In this document: piece by piece, positions 44,380-55,967 of the stretch
Position numbering within the stretch: the first letter of the stretch is position 1
Layout of the letters: each line of letters begins with the position of its first letter
Source: Angiostrongylus vasorum
Taxonomy: Eukaryota; Nematoda; Chromadorea; Rhabditida; Metastrongylidae
DNA length: 64,000 nt
Assembly (NCBI GenBank): GCA_018806985.1
Contig: JADANN010000294.1
Coordinates: 372,001 to 436,000 of the forward strand
Direction of reading: 5' to 3'
Notes under the pieces: model-generated
What the model saw: only the letters and a program-made list of their open reading frames with translations
Database searches by the model: none
What the model was told of the DNA's origin: nothing
Made by a program: the position numbers and the translations under genes

Positions 44380-44975
44380 GTCACGTTCCCCTCCTCATAT
44401 GAAGAACGTAGTCGTTTAAATCGAGTTCCTAGGCAGTTCGAGATTTTGAAACTGTGTATTCATATGGCCCCAATGTATAGCCGTTCTGCTGTCCCCATCC
44501 AATATCCATTCATAATTGCTCATTGATTGCCTTATGCCACCAGTGCTTTACCGAACTTGCAACGATGATCGTCTCGTATTGTTTTTTCTTTCAACAAATC
44601 TAATGTACTATTGAAAATGATGACGCACGAGAGCATATCGATCGCTAGGTGTAGCCAGCTCCAACCCTATTCCTTATTCTGTGGGTTCTCCCTGACTTCT
44701 CCACACAGAGGCACTCAGTTTTTACCTTCTTCAAATTTCCGTTAACCTTTTCGTTCTCTCTTTTTTCTCTTTCCCTTTTATACTCACATTGCTTAAAGTC
44801 TCCTTTTTACTTCCTGCATCGCCACTTGCATATGAAGTTCCTGCCATCGAAGTGCTGCCACCACTCAGTGCGTTGCTTTTGTTTCGTGTTTACTCTATTC
44901 TTCCCATGGCATAAGAGTTGTTCTTCGTACTTCTTCCCTACATCTAGGAGTAGGATGAGGGAATATTGCTGGAAG
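44380..44975 (-). repeat. Long inverted duplication, right arm
   Basis: Mirror of 38825-39420, with a few substitutions. Landmarks: TGATTGCCTTATGCCACCAG, CGCTAGGTGTAGCCAGCTCC, AAGTTCCTGCCATCGAAGTG and TTCTTCCCTACATCTAGGAG. The arms are about 5 kb apart. Confidence 0.85.
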
Positions 44976-45179
44976 AAATGCAGGAATAGATTCCATAAAA
45001 TTTGACGTTCTCGTTAAGTTCCGAAATGCTATTGCTTGTGTAGTAACAATGGCGGAATTTCTGGCCAATAGTATATAGTATATATATATAGTCAAGTATA
45101 TATAGTAAAGTAGACGAAGTGTGTTTAACAAAAAAATCGTCACTGCCTGCAGTATTGTTATATACGGAAGATTATTTTT

Positions 45180-45480
45180 TAGGTACCAATTTACTATATT
45201 TTCTCGGAGCAATTTCAGTGAGTTCAGTGGTCGGAGTGGTGCTCTCAAGGAAGAAGGGTGTAGGCGGCCATCAGCAGTAGTACATGACGATCGTCTGAGG
45301 ACTAAACTCAGTTAAGTCCCCAAAAAGAAAAGATTTCTCTGCATTTTCGTAATTTTCCAATCATCGACAACAGTTTCATTAATATCAGCAGTTTTCGATG
45401 CTCTAAATCCACTGTCACCTCATTACAAGCCCATGACCCTTTTGGACCGAGTTTAGTCTGGCGTAGCACCACATAGCCTA
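45180..45480 (+). pseudogene. Possible mariner-like transposase relic
   Basis: The plus strand encodes FSEFSGRSGALKEEGCRRPS followed by DDRLR, which resembles the N-terminal helix-turn-helix part of mariner transposases (FKSGD...RSGRPS..DDRLR). A shifted frame about 100 bases on has CSKSTV, like the second helix. Short and frame-broken; chance resemblance cannot be excluded. Confidence 0.35.
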
Positions 45481-47345
45481 ATTTACCGATTAGAGGTATC
45501 ACTGTAAGAGAGGATTCCTTTTAACTCTCGTCTGCATAGAAAAATTTCATGATACAGTGATTGGCTAAGGTTTTGTAACGACTTCCTGAAACGAGAGTGA
45601 CCTTGTTTGTCACTTAACGGTTCTATATCATATTTAATAGCTAGCGTTCCCCTGAAATTTTGAGTCCTAGTATTTGCAATTGAGCAAGACGCAAAACTAT
45701 TCACAAAAAATAGTTAATAATAGTAATTTCGATTTAACCAAAGGCACATGAAAACTACTACTTGGTAATAGGTCGTCCTAAAACGCCTGCGTAATCAATA
45801 GAGACCAGATCAAATGCAACAAGCCACAAGAAATTCTAGAAAATGCTCATTGAATCTAAGGGCCGTTGAAGCCTTAATGTTGATCGCCTTCCACCACCAC
45901 TTCATGGAAAAGAGAGAATATTGATCTCTTGGTGTTGTTGCTCTAGTGCCATTATTTCCATTCTTTCCAAACCTTAATTCACTTGGACATTTTTCTTCCT
46001 AGGATGTATGTGACGCAGCGGTTCGAAGTGTTCTGCAACAAAAGCGTGTTCGTTGGTTCGTTCCGCCACCATGGAAAAATCGAGGTTTCCATCCATCTGG
46101 ATTAATGGAAAATAGTACTATACTTGTCTGGCAGAGTGAAAACGTTTTATGAATCAGTACGCCGCAAGCCATTCTATAGGATGGATTTGTATTAATTTCC
46201 CCCAATATGCTTAACATAGTCGATTAGCATCGCACACGCCAGTGGGATACTGAAGCCGTAACGATTTATCTCCTGGGTTTCACCTTATACCGGTATCGGA
46301 TCTAATTCTATTAATCAACGAGTAAGTTGATCCAGCAGTAATTTCATTCTTCTCTACTATATGGCGTAGTTACCTGGTGGACCTGGTCAGACGCGAAAAG
46401 CGTCCCATTTTTTGTACAAGCCCATATTTTAAAGGGTCCTTGTCATAACGTTAAGCGTAAAAGCCCATCACCTTCCGTCGTGCCATTGTCTTTCAGCCCA
46501 AACATCATTAGGAACTGCAGAAAGGATCCACTATTTGAAGAAATTTTAGAGAACAACTCCTTTAAAGATCCGATTTGTAACAAAAAGGATTAAAAATGGT
46601 CTTCTTTGAGAATGCAAGATTTTATCAAAGAAATTGGTTATTTCATACAAATGCCAGCGAAGTACCATACGACGATACTTAGAAGTGGAGCATCAATATT
46701 TCAAAAATAAAAAATCAGAATATTTCATAAATATGGGTAAATGTTAATATAAAGACGTCATCTGTATTTTTATACGCTTTAGCTATTGTGTTGTCAACAT
46801 TCCTTATCGTTCGTTGCCGCTTACGATGCCTTTGAGAAGCTTGCCAATGAGTCCCGAGTTGTGATGCAGAGCTTGGGTTGGATACGGAAATCCACAACGC
46901 GATGCGGGCAGAAGAAGAGTTCGAAATTTTCTTTTGGAAGTCTAGCTAGGATAACCCTCGATTCTTATTGTTAGAAAGAAAGAGGAAAAGTTTTTTTCAG
47001 AAAACAGTCTTTGTCACGAGCCACTTTCGTTGATGGTTCCTTACTTTAATCTTGGATTCTCTTCAGTCTTTAAGTTAGGCACAGACTTCGAAGAAAAGCA
47101 AAAAAGAGCCAGCTGATGCAAAGCTAAAAGCAGGAGATGCAAGCAAATGGGATGTAAAATTTGATAATTGGTACTGGTAACACACTAGTAGACTTCGACC
47201 CTCCTCTTGTCTCAGCGCTTCTAACTAAACTGATGTGCTTACCAATGACGTAACCACCACTTCGATTCTGTGTGCGGAAAGTGGCTTCAGGATATGTGAT
47301 TGACGTGTTTTCTATTGGCAATGCTTCCTTGTTGTAACTCCCACA
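45481..47345. other. Intergenic; one degraded SINE-B-like repeat
   Basis: No gene recognised. At 46008-46230 a SINE-B-like unit is visible on the plus strand (TGACGCAGCGGTTCG, TTGGTTCGTTCCGCCACC, then a body ending near AAGCCATTCTATAGGATGG). The rest is AT-rich. Confidence 0.35.
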
Positions 47346-47347
47346 TC

Positions 47348-47440
47348 CGACTTTCTATTAACTTCGGCAATGATCGAACAATTCTTTCTACTTCTGTTTA
47401 GCAAACACGAGATGTTATTTTATTTGTTTATTTATTTACC
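47348..47440 (-). mobile_element. Penelope-like outer terminus
   Basis: CGACTTTCTATTAACTTCGG at 47348-47367 repeats the outer edge of the elements at 11362, 13731 and 53056. The next part (TGATCGAACAATT, AGCAAACACGA) follows the 53-kb version. The hammerhead-like core expected next is not recognisable. Confidence 0.4.
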
Positions 47441-48984
47441 TACAAGTTGATCTTATCTTCCTTGTTGTCTTCGTACACTGGATTCAAGAGGGTCATACAA
47501 CCGGACTCATCAGCGTTCAGCGTCGATTTCTTGCATACTGTGTTCGATCGTGGCGGTTCCCACAAAAAAATTTTAATGCGACCACAATAATATGAACACT
47601 ACTGCAGAACAAACGCGCTATACATCTTCACACGATGCAACTGCCCTTAAGTTAAAAGCTTAGTGACAAATTAAAACTTTGAGAGACTTTCACAGTAGTT
47701 CCCCGAAAGCGACAACCTTATAATTTTCAAGAATTTGTGGTATTCACTCATCAGACTACGCAATTGGGAAGCGAATAAATTAGCAAAATCATTTGTTAAG
47801 TTTTTAAAGGTTTTAAGTTGTGGAAATTTTCTTAATGTCAGTGACGCATAAAATCCTAGGAAAAAATTATGTTTGATAGGTGAAGGTTGTCCAGCAGACG
47901 GAATAGAATAGTCCACTTCCAATTCTACGTTTGTGGCCTCCTGAATAGATGTCCAAGTTGTTCGGTAAGAGTGTGGAAGCGCCAATGACACATCACTCTA
48001 GGCCAGCGCTTCCACTTCAGATGACATTGGGCTTTGATATTAGCGGCACCAAGTGCTCTATCAGAGCCTCTTACGCTCAAGATGTGCCATAGCTCGAGTT
48101 CATTGTGCGTCATTTTCACTCAATCTAACCAAATTCGAGGATCGAAGATGTTCGCAACTCGTGTCTCCCTTAGCGGAACGCTCAAATCACGTCCGTACAG
48201 TCCGTTCGCTAATAGTACATGCCCTTGTTGCTTCTCTACATGCGCGCATTAATGCGACACTGGTGTTGCTAGAACATGCTGGCTCGAATTTCTTACCAAT
48301 CGTATACTTGGACTGGATGTTGCTTTACCTGCCGACCTTGAATCCGCTGTGCCATTATTACATAGTTTTCCAGAACACCTCACATGTACTTTAATAAGGC
48401 ACTGACCGATTTGAACGTTAAGAATGAATTTCGGCGAAAATCAACATGTATTTATGTTTCCAAACAGACCTTCGTTTAAGCTCGGTAGTAATAATTAATC
48501 CTCCTTGGATTGTTAAGCTAATACGAGGTTGTTAAGTAGGAGGTATTGGAGTAGATTATCTGCCGCAGGGTTTCTTCTTTCGATGTGGGTCTTTGTTGTC
48601 GTATCTTTGTTTTCTTGAATACAACCCGTCCTACAAAACTGTCTGTTATATCAGCTGGTGTATAAAGTCTAAGTTTCATGTTTGCTTTGGTCTATCAGCA
48701 AAAACCCATCATTCATACCGAGGCAAAGTGAAAGTCGGCTTTCAATAATTTCAAAAAAACTTCGTTGCTGGCATTTTCCAGAAGTTCCCCCTTTATTGTG
48801 ACCCAGTCGTAAAAAAATAGTTTCCATTGCGTAGAACCATTGAAAGAATTGACTAATCTTGAAAATCATTAGAGTCTGAGAGTTCTTGTAAAGTTGAAGT
48901 TATTTTTCCGTGGTTACACTACGGTCACTTATGCCTCGTCGAAAAATACCAGCGAGATTCCGAAGAACGGTGTGGTCACAACTT
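47441..48984. other. No gene recognised
   Basis: Several overlapping ORFs of 60-113 codons on both strands (47671-47991 minus; 48053-48394 plus), with no family motif I can name. They may be remnants of an unrecognised mobile element. Confidence 0.35.
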
Positions 48985-49380
48985 CAATGATGCTGAGATA
49001 TGTGCAAAGCTCCGGACCGCGGGTGTCTGCGGTGGGGAACGAACGCGCTATTGTCCCTTCGGGGAGTAACGCGTTCACCACCACACCATGCGGGTCTTTC
49101 GCTTCGCGAGTCTCTCAGGTAGTTCTATCGATCTCTGCCATCAGCAATCACCCATCAGCGGGATTGATCTGGAGAGCCCACATCGGCATTGAACCAAGTT
49201 AAGCTGAGACTGTAGTTGAAATCACAATTTCAACTTATTATATGCTGCCCGGCAAGGGCAATAGCGCGTTCGTTCCCCACCCAGACACCTGCGGTCCGGA
49301 GTTTTGCAAATATCTCAGCATCATTGAAGTTATATTTCGCAATATACCATGCCATTAAAAACAGTAGGCAGTAAATAATA
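48985..49380. repeat. Head-to-head pair of repeat C
   Basis: Antisense copy 48985-49225 (GCAAAGCTCCGGACCGCGGG, AACGCGTTCACCACCACACC, AATCACCCATCAGCGGGATT) and sense copy 49235-49380 (AGCGCGTTCGTTCCCCACC, ACACCTGCGGTCCGGAG, AGTAGGCAGTAAATAA). Same arrangement as at 10246-10650. Confidence 0.6.
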
Positions 49381-49387
49381 ACTTAAA

Positions 49388-50305
49388 AATGTGGTCACAT
49401 TTGTGGTCCATAGGTAGAACATCCGAACAAGATGATGCATTTGGCGAAGTGATTTTTCTGGACGGAAAGCACGGTTAAGATCGCTTCCACGTGAAATCCT
49501 TTGTTTACGAAGACCAAAATGTCTGCGGGCTAATCGTACTCTCGTTGGAGGCATTGTGTGATGTGCTAGCAATCGAACACCACTAGTAGAAAGGTTTGTG
49601 CAACACCGCTCAGATAGAGGACTCTTACAAGCATTTGAATGCCTGATTTTGATAGAGCGGAGAAAAAGATCAATGACACTTTTTCAAACCTTTTTGTAGA
49701 AACAAAAGGAAAGTGGCAGGAGCTCCCAGAGGTTCTCGATACTCTGTGAATTTCATTCAGCAAGAGTACAGATTTAGTAGCCTTGATTTTCTTTTTTTCA
49801 GAGAACTTGATCCTTGTGTGCTTCTTCCGTTACCACTGTTTGTTTGCATTAGAATAATCAGATTTCTCACCCTCAATATTTACAGGTACCGCTACCCTAT
49901 ATCTATTCAAAGTCTGTGAAACTTTATTTAATGCTTTTTCGGTAGCTTCTTACTGCATTAATACATTTTTCTTTTTCAGGGAAACATGCATTGCTTATGA
50001 AAAAAGGACGGAATGGGCAACAGCACCGTCGTGTTCCATGAAAACGCCATACAATTTATCAACTCAACACTCAACAATGAACTAGTCGGCAGAGCTCTTT
50101 ACCACTGTCGCGACCAATGACACCTATTGGTGTCATAATAGTTCTGCGGAAGTGCCCCGGAAACATTCTGGTCTTCGTAAACAAAGGGTTCCACGTGAGA
50201 GCAATCTAAATCGTGTTTTCCGTCCAGAAAAATCGCTTCGCCAAATGTATGATTTTGTTGGGATGCTCGACCTATGAATCAAAAATATGACCACATTGTT
50301 CTTTG
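49388..50305. repeat. Inverted repeat with arms of about 150 bases
   Basis: Left arm 49388-49540 and right arm 50160-50305 are reverse complements with scattered differences. On the right arm the shared blocks are GGTCTTCGTAAACAAAGG, TTCCGTCCAGAAAAATCGCT and CCAAATGTATGATTTTGTTG. The arms and the 620-base loop have no recognised gene; a frame across the left arm reads GLRKQRISRGSDLNRAFRPE. Confidence 0.6.
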
Positions 50306-50324
50306 AAACTTTTTCTCGTATGTT

Positions 50325-50610
50325 GCGAAGAAGGTGCGTGTGGCGAAGTGGTCGGAGGCGCCCTGCAACACACACGTGGAGCCGATCCCCCGCGCCCGTG
50401 GCCCACCAAGCCTTCCATCCCTCCGGGGTCGGCAAGTTGGTACCAGACTTGTCTGGGAGGATAGCAGCACTGGCTCGACACATCGGTATGCCAGCGCGAG
50501 TCATTGTAAAGGCCAGATATGCATTCAGTCATCTCCAAAAGATGTTAAATGAAATCGAATGCATGGCAAATCCCTCAGGGATTGATCAACGCCGAAAGCT
50601 TTATCCTTTT
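50325..50610 (+). repeat. SINE-B repeat, good copy
   Basis: Head GTGTGGCGAAGTGGTCGGAG and B-box region GGAGCCGATCCCCCGCGCC. Body: GGTCGGCAAGTTGGTACCAG, GGCCAGATATGCATTCAGTC. Tail: CTCAGGGATTGATCAACGCC, ending GCTTTATCC. Confidence 0.65.
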
Positions 50611-52640
50611 ATTTATCATTTATCTATTTAGTTGCATCATTTACCAGTAAGATTATTTTGATATTTCTATAGGTCCGAGGTTAAGTAAACGAATGAAAAT
50701 CCGACAAACCATAAAATTACAGAGGCGATGGTAATGATGGCACTGACGGCGGAGAACATAAGTACAAAGGCTTAAATTACAGTGAGAGGACTTGAACAGT
50801 CGTGCTGTTTTAATGTATTGCAATATAAGGAAAGAAAAACAACAGAAACAGCCTGAGCCATTTTATAAGTATACACTGGTATATTAAAGACAGTATAATG
50901 TTTTCAACCGGCTTTTGTAAAATTCCTTGCTTATCAATAACCAGCACATACGTAAGCCTTGATGTTGGATCTTGCACGATTGCCAATAGGTTGGTGTAGG
51001 CATGTCGGCCGTACCAATAAGTCGGCGAGTCAAATCCAGCGTAAGCTCAGTGTTAACAAGACATTGTACTGTAGAAGTCCTGATAGATTCTGAGAGAGCA
51101 ATGGCGGACTTTGAAATAACCAAATCATTACAGACATTGAAGAACAGCGAAAAACTAAATGCACGTAGGAAGCAACATGATTAAACCATAGAAAAGGTAG
51201 CAATTGAAAAATTTCTAATTTATTGGTTGAAATGAAAAACTGTTGTCTTTCAGATGTACGAACAAGACCAGAAGTTGGAGTGTCTCGGCTTACAAACAAT
51301 GCTATTGTTGTAAAGCCAATGCAATTTTTCTGAAATTAAAACGACTAGCTTACTGAACTTTTGCAAATGTTAGGCGCCATTCATTTGTTTCATTTCGTTT
51401 AGTTCCATTCAAAATAATAGCATAGGACAGATTTCCAGACCAGGGTGGCCACACATCTTCTAGTATGTCTTCGTCTAATTTTTCCGATGAGTGGTAAAAA
51501 GTATGGTCTTGTCGTCTTGGTGCGACGTTAAGACTAGCTGGAAGAAATGCATTCATTGGTACTAGAGCATCTAAAGGACAATGAAGAGAAGCATTCCGAT
51601 AGAGCTTCTTCTAAAGTGCATCGAAATTCGACTAGTTGTTTGAAGAACAATTTGCTACTTCGATACAAATTCCTTTAATGGTTATTTTTCCTATGGATTC
51701 CTCTGAGGTGAGGGATGTTCCTCTTAGTACACTGTGAAAGCGACGAGTTTTATTCCTCTTATCCCAGAACACCATCTTAAAACGAGGAGTGTCATTCCTC
51801 CTATACCGGAACACGCTTTGATTCCGCGCAGCTGGAAAGGGTGATTATGGATCAGTCGTTAATATATCAGCTCTTTTTCCAAACTGTTGAAATCTAGAAA
51901 GTCCGTTGAAGATCCACTCAAGCATGCTGCATTAACCATGCGCGAACTCATCACATGGCAGAAACGAAAAGACAGTGGTAGCCAAATGTAGACAATGACT
52001 AACTTAATTAAAGGTCGAACAAGAAGAACGAGCTGCTTCGGAAGAATAAAAAACCGGAAAAACGGAAGAAGTGATGAAGACAAAGAGCATCTGGAATCGT
52101 ATTTGTCTCTTCGACCCCTTCATTCAGCTTTTTTAAATCTGCAAATCGGAAACTCTTACTGTAAAGTTTATTGCTGATGTGTGATTATTCTGCCACGCGG
52201 ATCTTTCTATTTCACAGCAATATGCTAAATCAGAAATTTGGATAGTTAAACCGTTTGTGAACATAATATTTACACGATAATACCATGAGGTTAAAAATGT
52301 ATATACAGCAAATTACAAAGAAAATTAGTCCGGTGGACAATAGTAGCATACGTAGCAAATTGCACTAACAATGATATAGGGATTTATCGGGCACATTTAC
52401 AAGGGTATGAAAGTGTAAGCAAAAACCCTATTCGTGTAACAGTTTGGTATAACTGCCGCCGTGTACGTATTTAAGTAGCTACTGCGCAAGAATATCATAA
52501 AGATGAAGGGGTTGGACAAGCGACAACGAGGAAGATTCTGAGGAGTAACAAACTATTAAACAGGATGACTCGCAAATACATTGAAAGATATCTATGGATT
52601 TCGGCGCATCGGAATTGTAAGTAAATGATTCACTGTTTTT
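50611..52640. other. Intergenic, no gene recognised
   Basis: AT-rich. Around 51710-51815 two imperfect tandem units of about 43 bases are visible (antisense GTGTTCCGGTATAGGAGG and GTGTTCTGGGATAAGAGG). No coding signal otherwise. Confidence 0.45.
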
Positions 52641-52690
52641 CCTGAAGAGCAAACATGAGGTTGTTATCACAGAATTTATTCGTTCACAAT

Positions 52691-52726
52691 AGCCGACGTT
52701 TCGGTGGATTCGCCTTCATCAGAGCC
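52691..52726 (-). ncRNA. Hammerhead-ribozyme-like motif with canonical CUGAUGA
   Basis: Minus strand: stem I GGCT, CTGATGA, stem II GG(C)-GAATCC-(A)CC with one mismatch, GAAA, CGTC, then GGCT, which pairs with the first strand only through two G-U wobbles. The core is intact but stems I and II are weak. Confidence 0.45.
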
Positions 52727-52950
52727 TGGAAACGTCAAAGTGACATGCTCTCTTCTCAGCTAAACACTTTCGGAACCCCTTCAGATAAAAATTAATATAA
52801 AATTTTTTCGCACTGTTGAATTTATGTAAGAACTTTTAACTAAAATAGAAAAATTTTTGTATTGTTGCAATCATCTGAAAAGTTTAAGGTTTTATCCGCT
52901 GGGGTTGTGAAAGTGTTCTGTTTAGATTTCATGCCAATTTGACCTCCTCA

Positions 52951-52986
52951 GGCTCCGAAGAAGGCGAAACCGTCGAAACGTCAGCT
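52951..52986 (+). ncRNA. Hammerhead-ribozyme-like motif, one core change
   Basis: GGCT, CCGAAGA (core U4 to C), stem II GGC-GAAACC-GTC with a G-U pair, GAAA, CGTC, AGCT. Mirror partner of 52691-52726. Probably inactive because of the core change. Confidence 0.35.
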
Positions 52987-53439
52987 ATTGCGAACTAATA
53001 AATGCAAAATCGTGTTTGCTCATCAAGAAAACAGTTAATTATTGATCACTGTCGAGGTTAGACGAAAGTCGGTCCACGGGTTTGTAAATAAGCGAATTGG
53101 TGTGGCAATAGTGACTTTTGCAGAGTACTTATACATAGTATAAGTATTTGAGATAACTGCTAAATTAACAACGCATAGTGATTACATGAGGAATGACCTT
53201 AATACGTCAACAATGCACGAGCGTGGGGATTTAATGATTTTTGCCCAAGCGAATCGAGGAAGTTGTGAAAGGAGAAGATTAGCCGGGAAAACAAGTGATG
53301 ATGTAGGAAGACTTTGATATTTACGTGTCACCTGCGGGCAAATGGCACTGCGGTGGGGTAAGAGTACTTGTCCAAGCGAATGGCTAAGGGTACCATGGTC
53401 GAGGGCGGCGAAGCAATGTTGCCCGTCCCGGTGGCAGAA

Positions 53440-54235
53440 CCCGATGGTTAAGGGCTACAATTTGGGACAAGCATGCGGGGCTTGCTTCAGGTGACCTGAG
53501 CTATATGAAAGCGTATCGTTTGTATCACGTGTTGTCCTGTTGATCATGGAGTGACTCGAGCATGAGCCAGTAAGTATTTTGCTTCTCCCTGTTGTGTGCA
53601 AGAGTAGTTCAGTGGGTTCTGATTGCTCTAAATAGAACTCATTGGGCACCATATCTATCTTTCAGGATTTTCGTGAAGAACTATGACCATACGGTCGGTG
53701 TTGTTTCTATACTTCATTTCACATCCCGAGGAATCCAGTCACTAGCGGCTCTTGCTCATCGGTTAACGTTCATAGGCACATCGGGTCCAGCCCACCTTAT
53801 TTTCGAAAATTCGGCGCATAAAACGGGGTCTTTGATTTTTGATCGTTGACGCAGGTCGAAGCTTCGGATCTCTTACCCTTACTTGTGTGCCACAAGACAC
53901 TCTTAGCACGTCCTGTCGACTGCGCGTTCAATAACGTTGAGTGATCTATCATTCTGTTTTCGCAGCGACCAGGTTTCCATGCGTGCATTTAGGCAGGAAG
54001 AATTGTGTAGCCGAAATGGTGAGAACGGAATAGGGTGTTCTTCGTTCTTTTCACTACATCCTCGATACGCTTTAAAGGTCCTAAACTGGTGGCTTCCCCC
54101 TACTCAAGTCCAGGCATTCGTAACACATCCGTCCCTCATGAATGTTGTTTTTTAGAGATTTAGTTGAAGACTACTCCTTCCGCAGGTGTTATCGAAATGG
54201 TCAAGCATTCCTCCCACCTAGCTAATGCTTGGTGT
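53440..54235 (-). pseudogene. RTE-1 LINE relic, 3' end
   Basis: Antisense. Corresponds block by block with 4520-5330: TCCTGTTGATCATGGAGTGA, GCAAGAGTAGTTCAGTGGGT, GAATCCAGTCACTAGCGGCT, TTGATCGTTGACGCAGGTCG and TCGAAATGGTCAAGCATTCC. It covers only the post-RT part and 3' UTR, and is more decayed than the 4.5-kb copy. Confidence 0.7.
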
Positions 54236-54999
54236 CTTAATTAGGTGACTTAGGTATTAGTCATTAAGGCCCGAATAACAGATGTCAAATATTCGGACTT
54301 AGCTAGTTGAATAGTCGATAAGATCCAATATCTTGTTTGCTTAAAACCTATGATTAAAGCAAAAAGACGGAAAGGTCGGAGTGTTCTACGTTTATCAGCT
54401 TTAAAAAAACATGTACTCAACTCCATTGGACATCGGAGTATGGGACTAGGTGAATATTTGGCCCGTAAAATGATTGTCGAAGATCACCAATGCGATACGT
54501 CAGTGACCTTTGTTCTTCCATACTAGTCTGTTACCAAATTGTTTACGTTGGAGGAATAAAGTCCTTGGTTTGCGTCAAGAAGATGTCCATCCAAAGCTTG
54601 TGTGGATTGCAAACATTTCTAATCACTGAGCGACAAGCGTCTAATTTCGTTTAGTAGTATATATTTTATGAAGTTGGATATTGATCCTGCTTTGAGAAAA
54701 CGGAAGCTTCATGTGTGGTGAAAAAAGGCTATTCTAGAATGGTACGCACTGCCATGCTCAGACATGATTTCAACACTTGTGAGAGATTTCCTCAAATAAA
54801 TATTTATGAATCGTCATAGTCCGTATCTTCTTATATTTTCCCCTTCTACCCGGTCCCGTGAATAGAGCTGGAGACAGTCAAGAAATTTTCGACAAGTTGA
54901 AATGTCCGTAATAATGCCGATAGATGATGGTGTTCAGACAAAAACAAATCTTTGTGATTTAGACTACAGCCTAAGCTTGTCTGGGTCCAGTGCTGATTT
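54236..54999. other. Intergenic; diverged SINE-B-like stretch
   Basis: At about 54480-54640 an antisense SINE-B-like body is faintly visible (GTTACCAAATTG, AATCACTGAGCGACAAGCG). Nothing else recognised. Confidence 0.3.
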
Positions 55000-55245
55000 G
55001 TGCGCCCCAGATCAATCCCATTGGCAGGTGACTGCTGATGGCACTGATAGACCAGCTAAGCGACATGCGAGACGCAGAACCACATGATGTAATGGTGAAC
55101 GCGTTAGTCCTCGTAAAAGGTAATGACATGTTCGATCCCACCGCAAACGCCTGCAATCCGGAAACTTGCAAACATCTCAGCACCATCGTGGTTCGATTTC
55201 GCATAATAGCCTGCTGCGAAAAAATGTAGTAGGCAATGAATAAAA
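55000..55245 (+). repeat. Repeat C, near-complete copy
   Basis: Starts GATTTGTGCGCCCCAGATCA and includes AATGGTGAACGCGTTAGTCC, CATGTTCGATCCCACCGC, TTGCAAACATCTCAGCACCA and the tail GTAGTAGGCAATGAATAAA. This copy shows the longest version of the unit (about 245 bases). Confidence 0.6.
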
Positions 55246-55362
55246 AGCTAACTGTAGATTTTGTCTAATGCACATAGTTCTGACATATTTATTAAAAGAA
55301 ACTCCGAGTTCCACCGTATGAATCTAAGATGGACATTACATAGCACCAGATGCTAAAGGGAT

Positions 55363-55967
55363 CTACGTAGAATCGTTATTTAAGCTTAGCAGTCTTTCGT
55401 AGAAGTCAATGATGAGCTGAGGCGCAAAAACCCGCAAAATGCGAGAAGGGACGCGTTCTCTATTCACCACGTGAATTCCTTCTGGATCATCATAAACCGC
55501 TCTCATTGTAAGCTCTGGGCCTCTAAAACTGAATCCAGTAACCCTCGAAACTTTACGGCCTTGGCACACCATGTATTTCGCATCGTCCAACCGCCGATTT
55601 ATTGCTACACGACGATCAACACTATCCATTTCACTGTGTGTGTCATCATGAGGCACGTTTGCGACGCCCTATAGTAAACCAAATTTTACACACCATTCTG
55701 CACCAATTATACGGAAACTACACAACTATATTTTTCGAACAATCCAAAAGAACAAGTTATAAAAGGTAACCTACATTTTCCTTCAGAAATGAGCCATCCA
55801 CTTCCAATTCCTCATATCTAAGTAGGAGTTTTTGAGATGACTTAATACAAAAAGCGAATAAACAACTCAGGAAAACTAACCTTCCGCGTTTTCTACCATT
55901 CTGTGAGAAGACTTTCAAAGATTTTTTCGTTCTCGTTTCTAACGTTATCGATCAGAGTGTAGTACAA
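55363..55967 (-). pseudogene. C-terminal exons of an unrecognised gene, with an in-frame TAG
   Basis: Three minus-strand exons with good splice sites and matching phase 0. Exon a is 55967-55881 (29 codons; LYYTLIDNVRNENEKIFESL...; donor GTTAGT). Exon b is 55840-55775 (22 codons; SSQKLLLRYEELEVDG...; donor GTAGGT). Exon c, the last, is 55668-55363, with RRLDDAKYMVCQG, VTGFSFRGPELTMRAVYDDP, VPSRILRVFAPQLIIDFYER and a stop. Codon 25 of exon a is TAG (55895-55893). I do not recognise the family. The exon structure argues for a real gene; the TAG means either a decayed copy, a nonsense allele, a base error or a wrong exon a. Upstream exons beyond 55967 were not found with confidence. Exons b and c alone could still be functional. 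Confidence 0.5.

Larger units (their letters stand above)
52640..53080. mobile_element. Penelope-like unit with mirrored hammerhead-like ends
   Basis: Inverted termini at about 52640-52740 and 52940-53080 flank a core of about 200 bases without an ORF. The right terminus ends TCGAGGTTAGACGAAAGTCG, the family outer edge. It is a second, diverged version of the unit at 13.1-13.7 kb, so the mirrored layout is recurrent. Confidence 0.55.

Noticed and set aside
45060..45110. Regulatory TATA-rich element
   Set aside because: A simple TA-rich microsatellite (repeated TATATAG) with no gene start nearby.
44895..45248. 117-codon minus-strand ORF with a hydrophobic middle
   Set aside because: Half lies in the inverted-duplication arm and the rest is AT-rich low complexity, which produces Ile/Tyr/Leu runs by composition.
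50133..50631. ORFs of up to 123 codons
   Set aside because: They cover the SINE-B copy and the inverted-repeat arm; the same pseudo-peptides recur at other SINE-B copies (for example 58516-58794).
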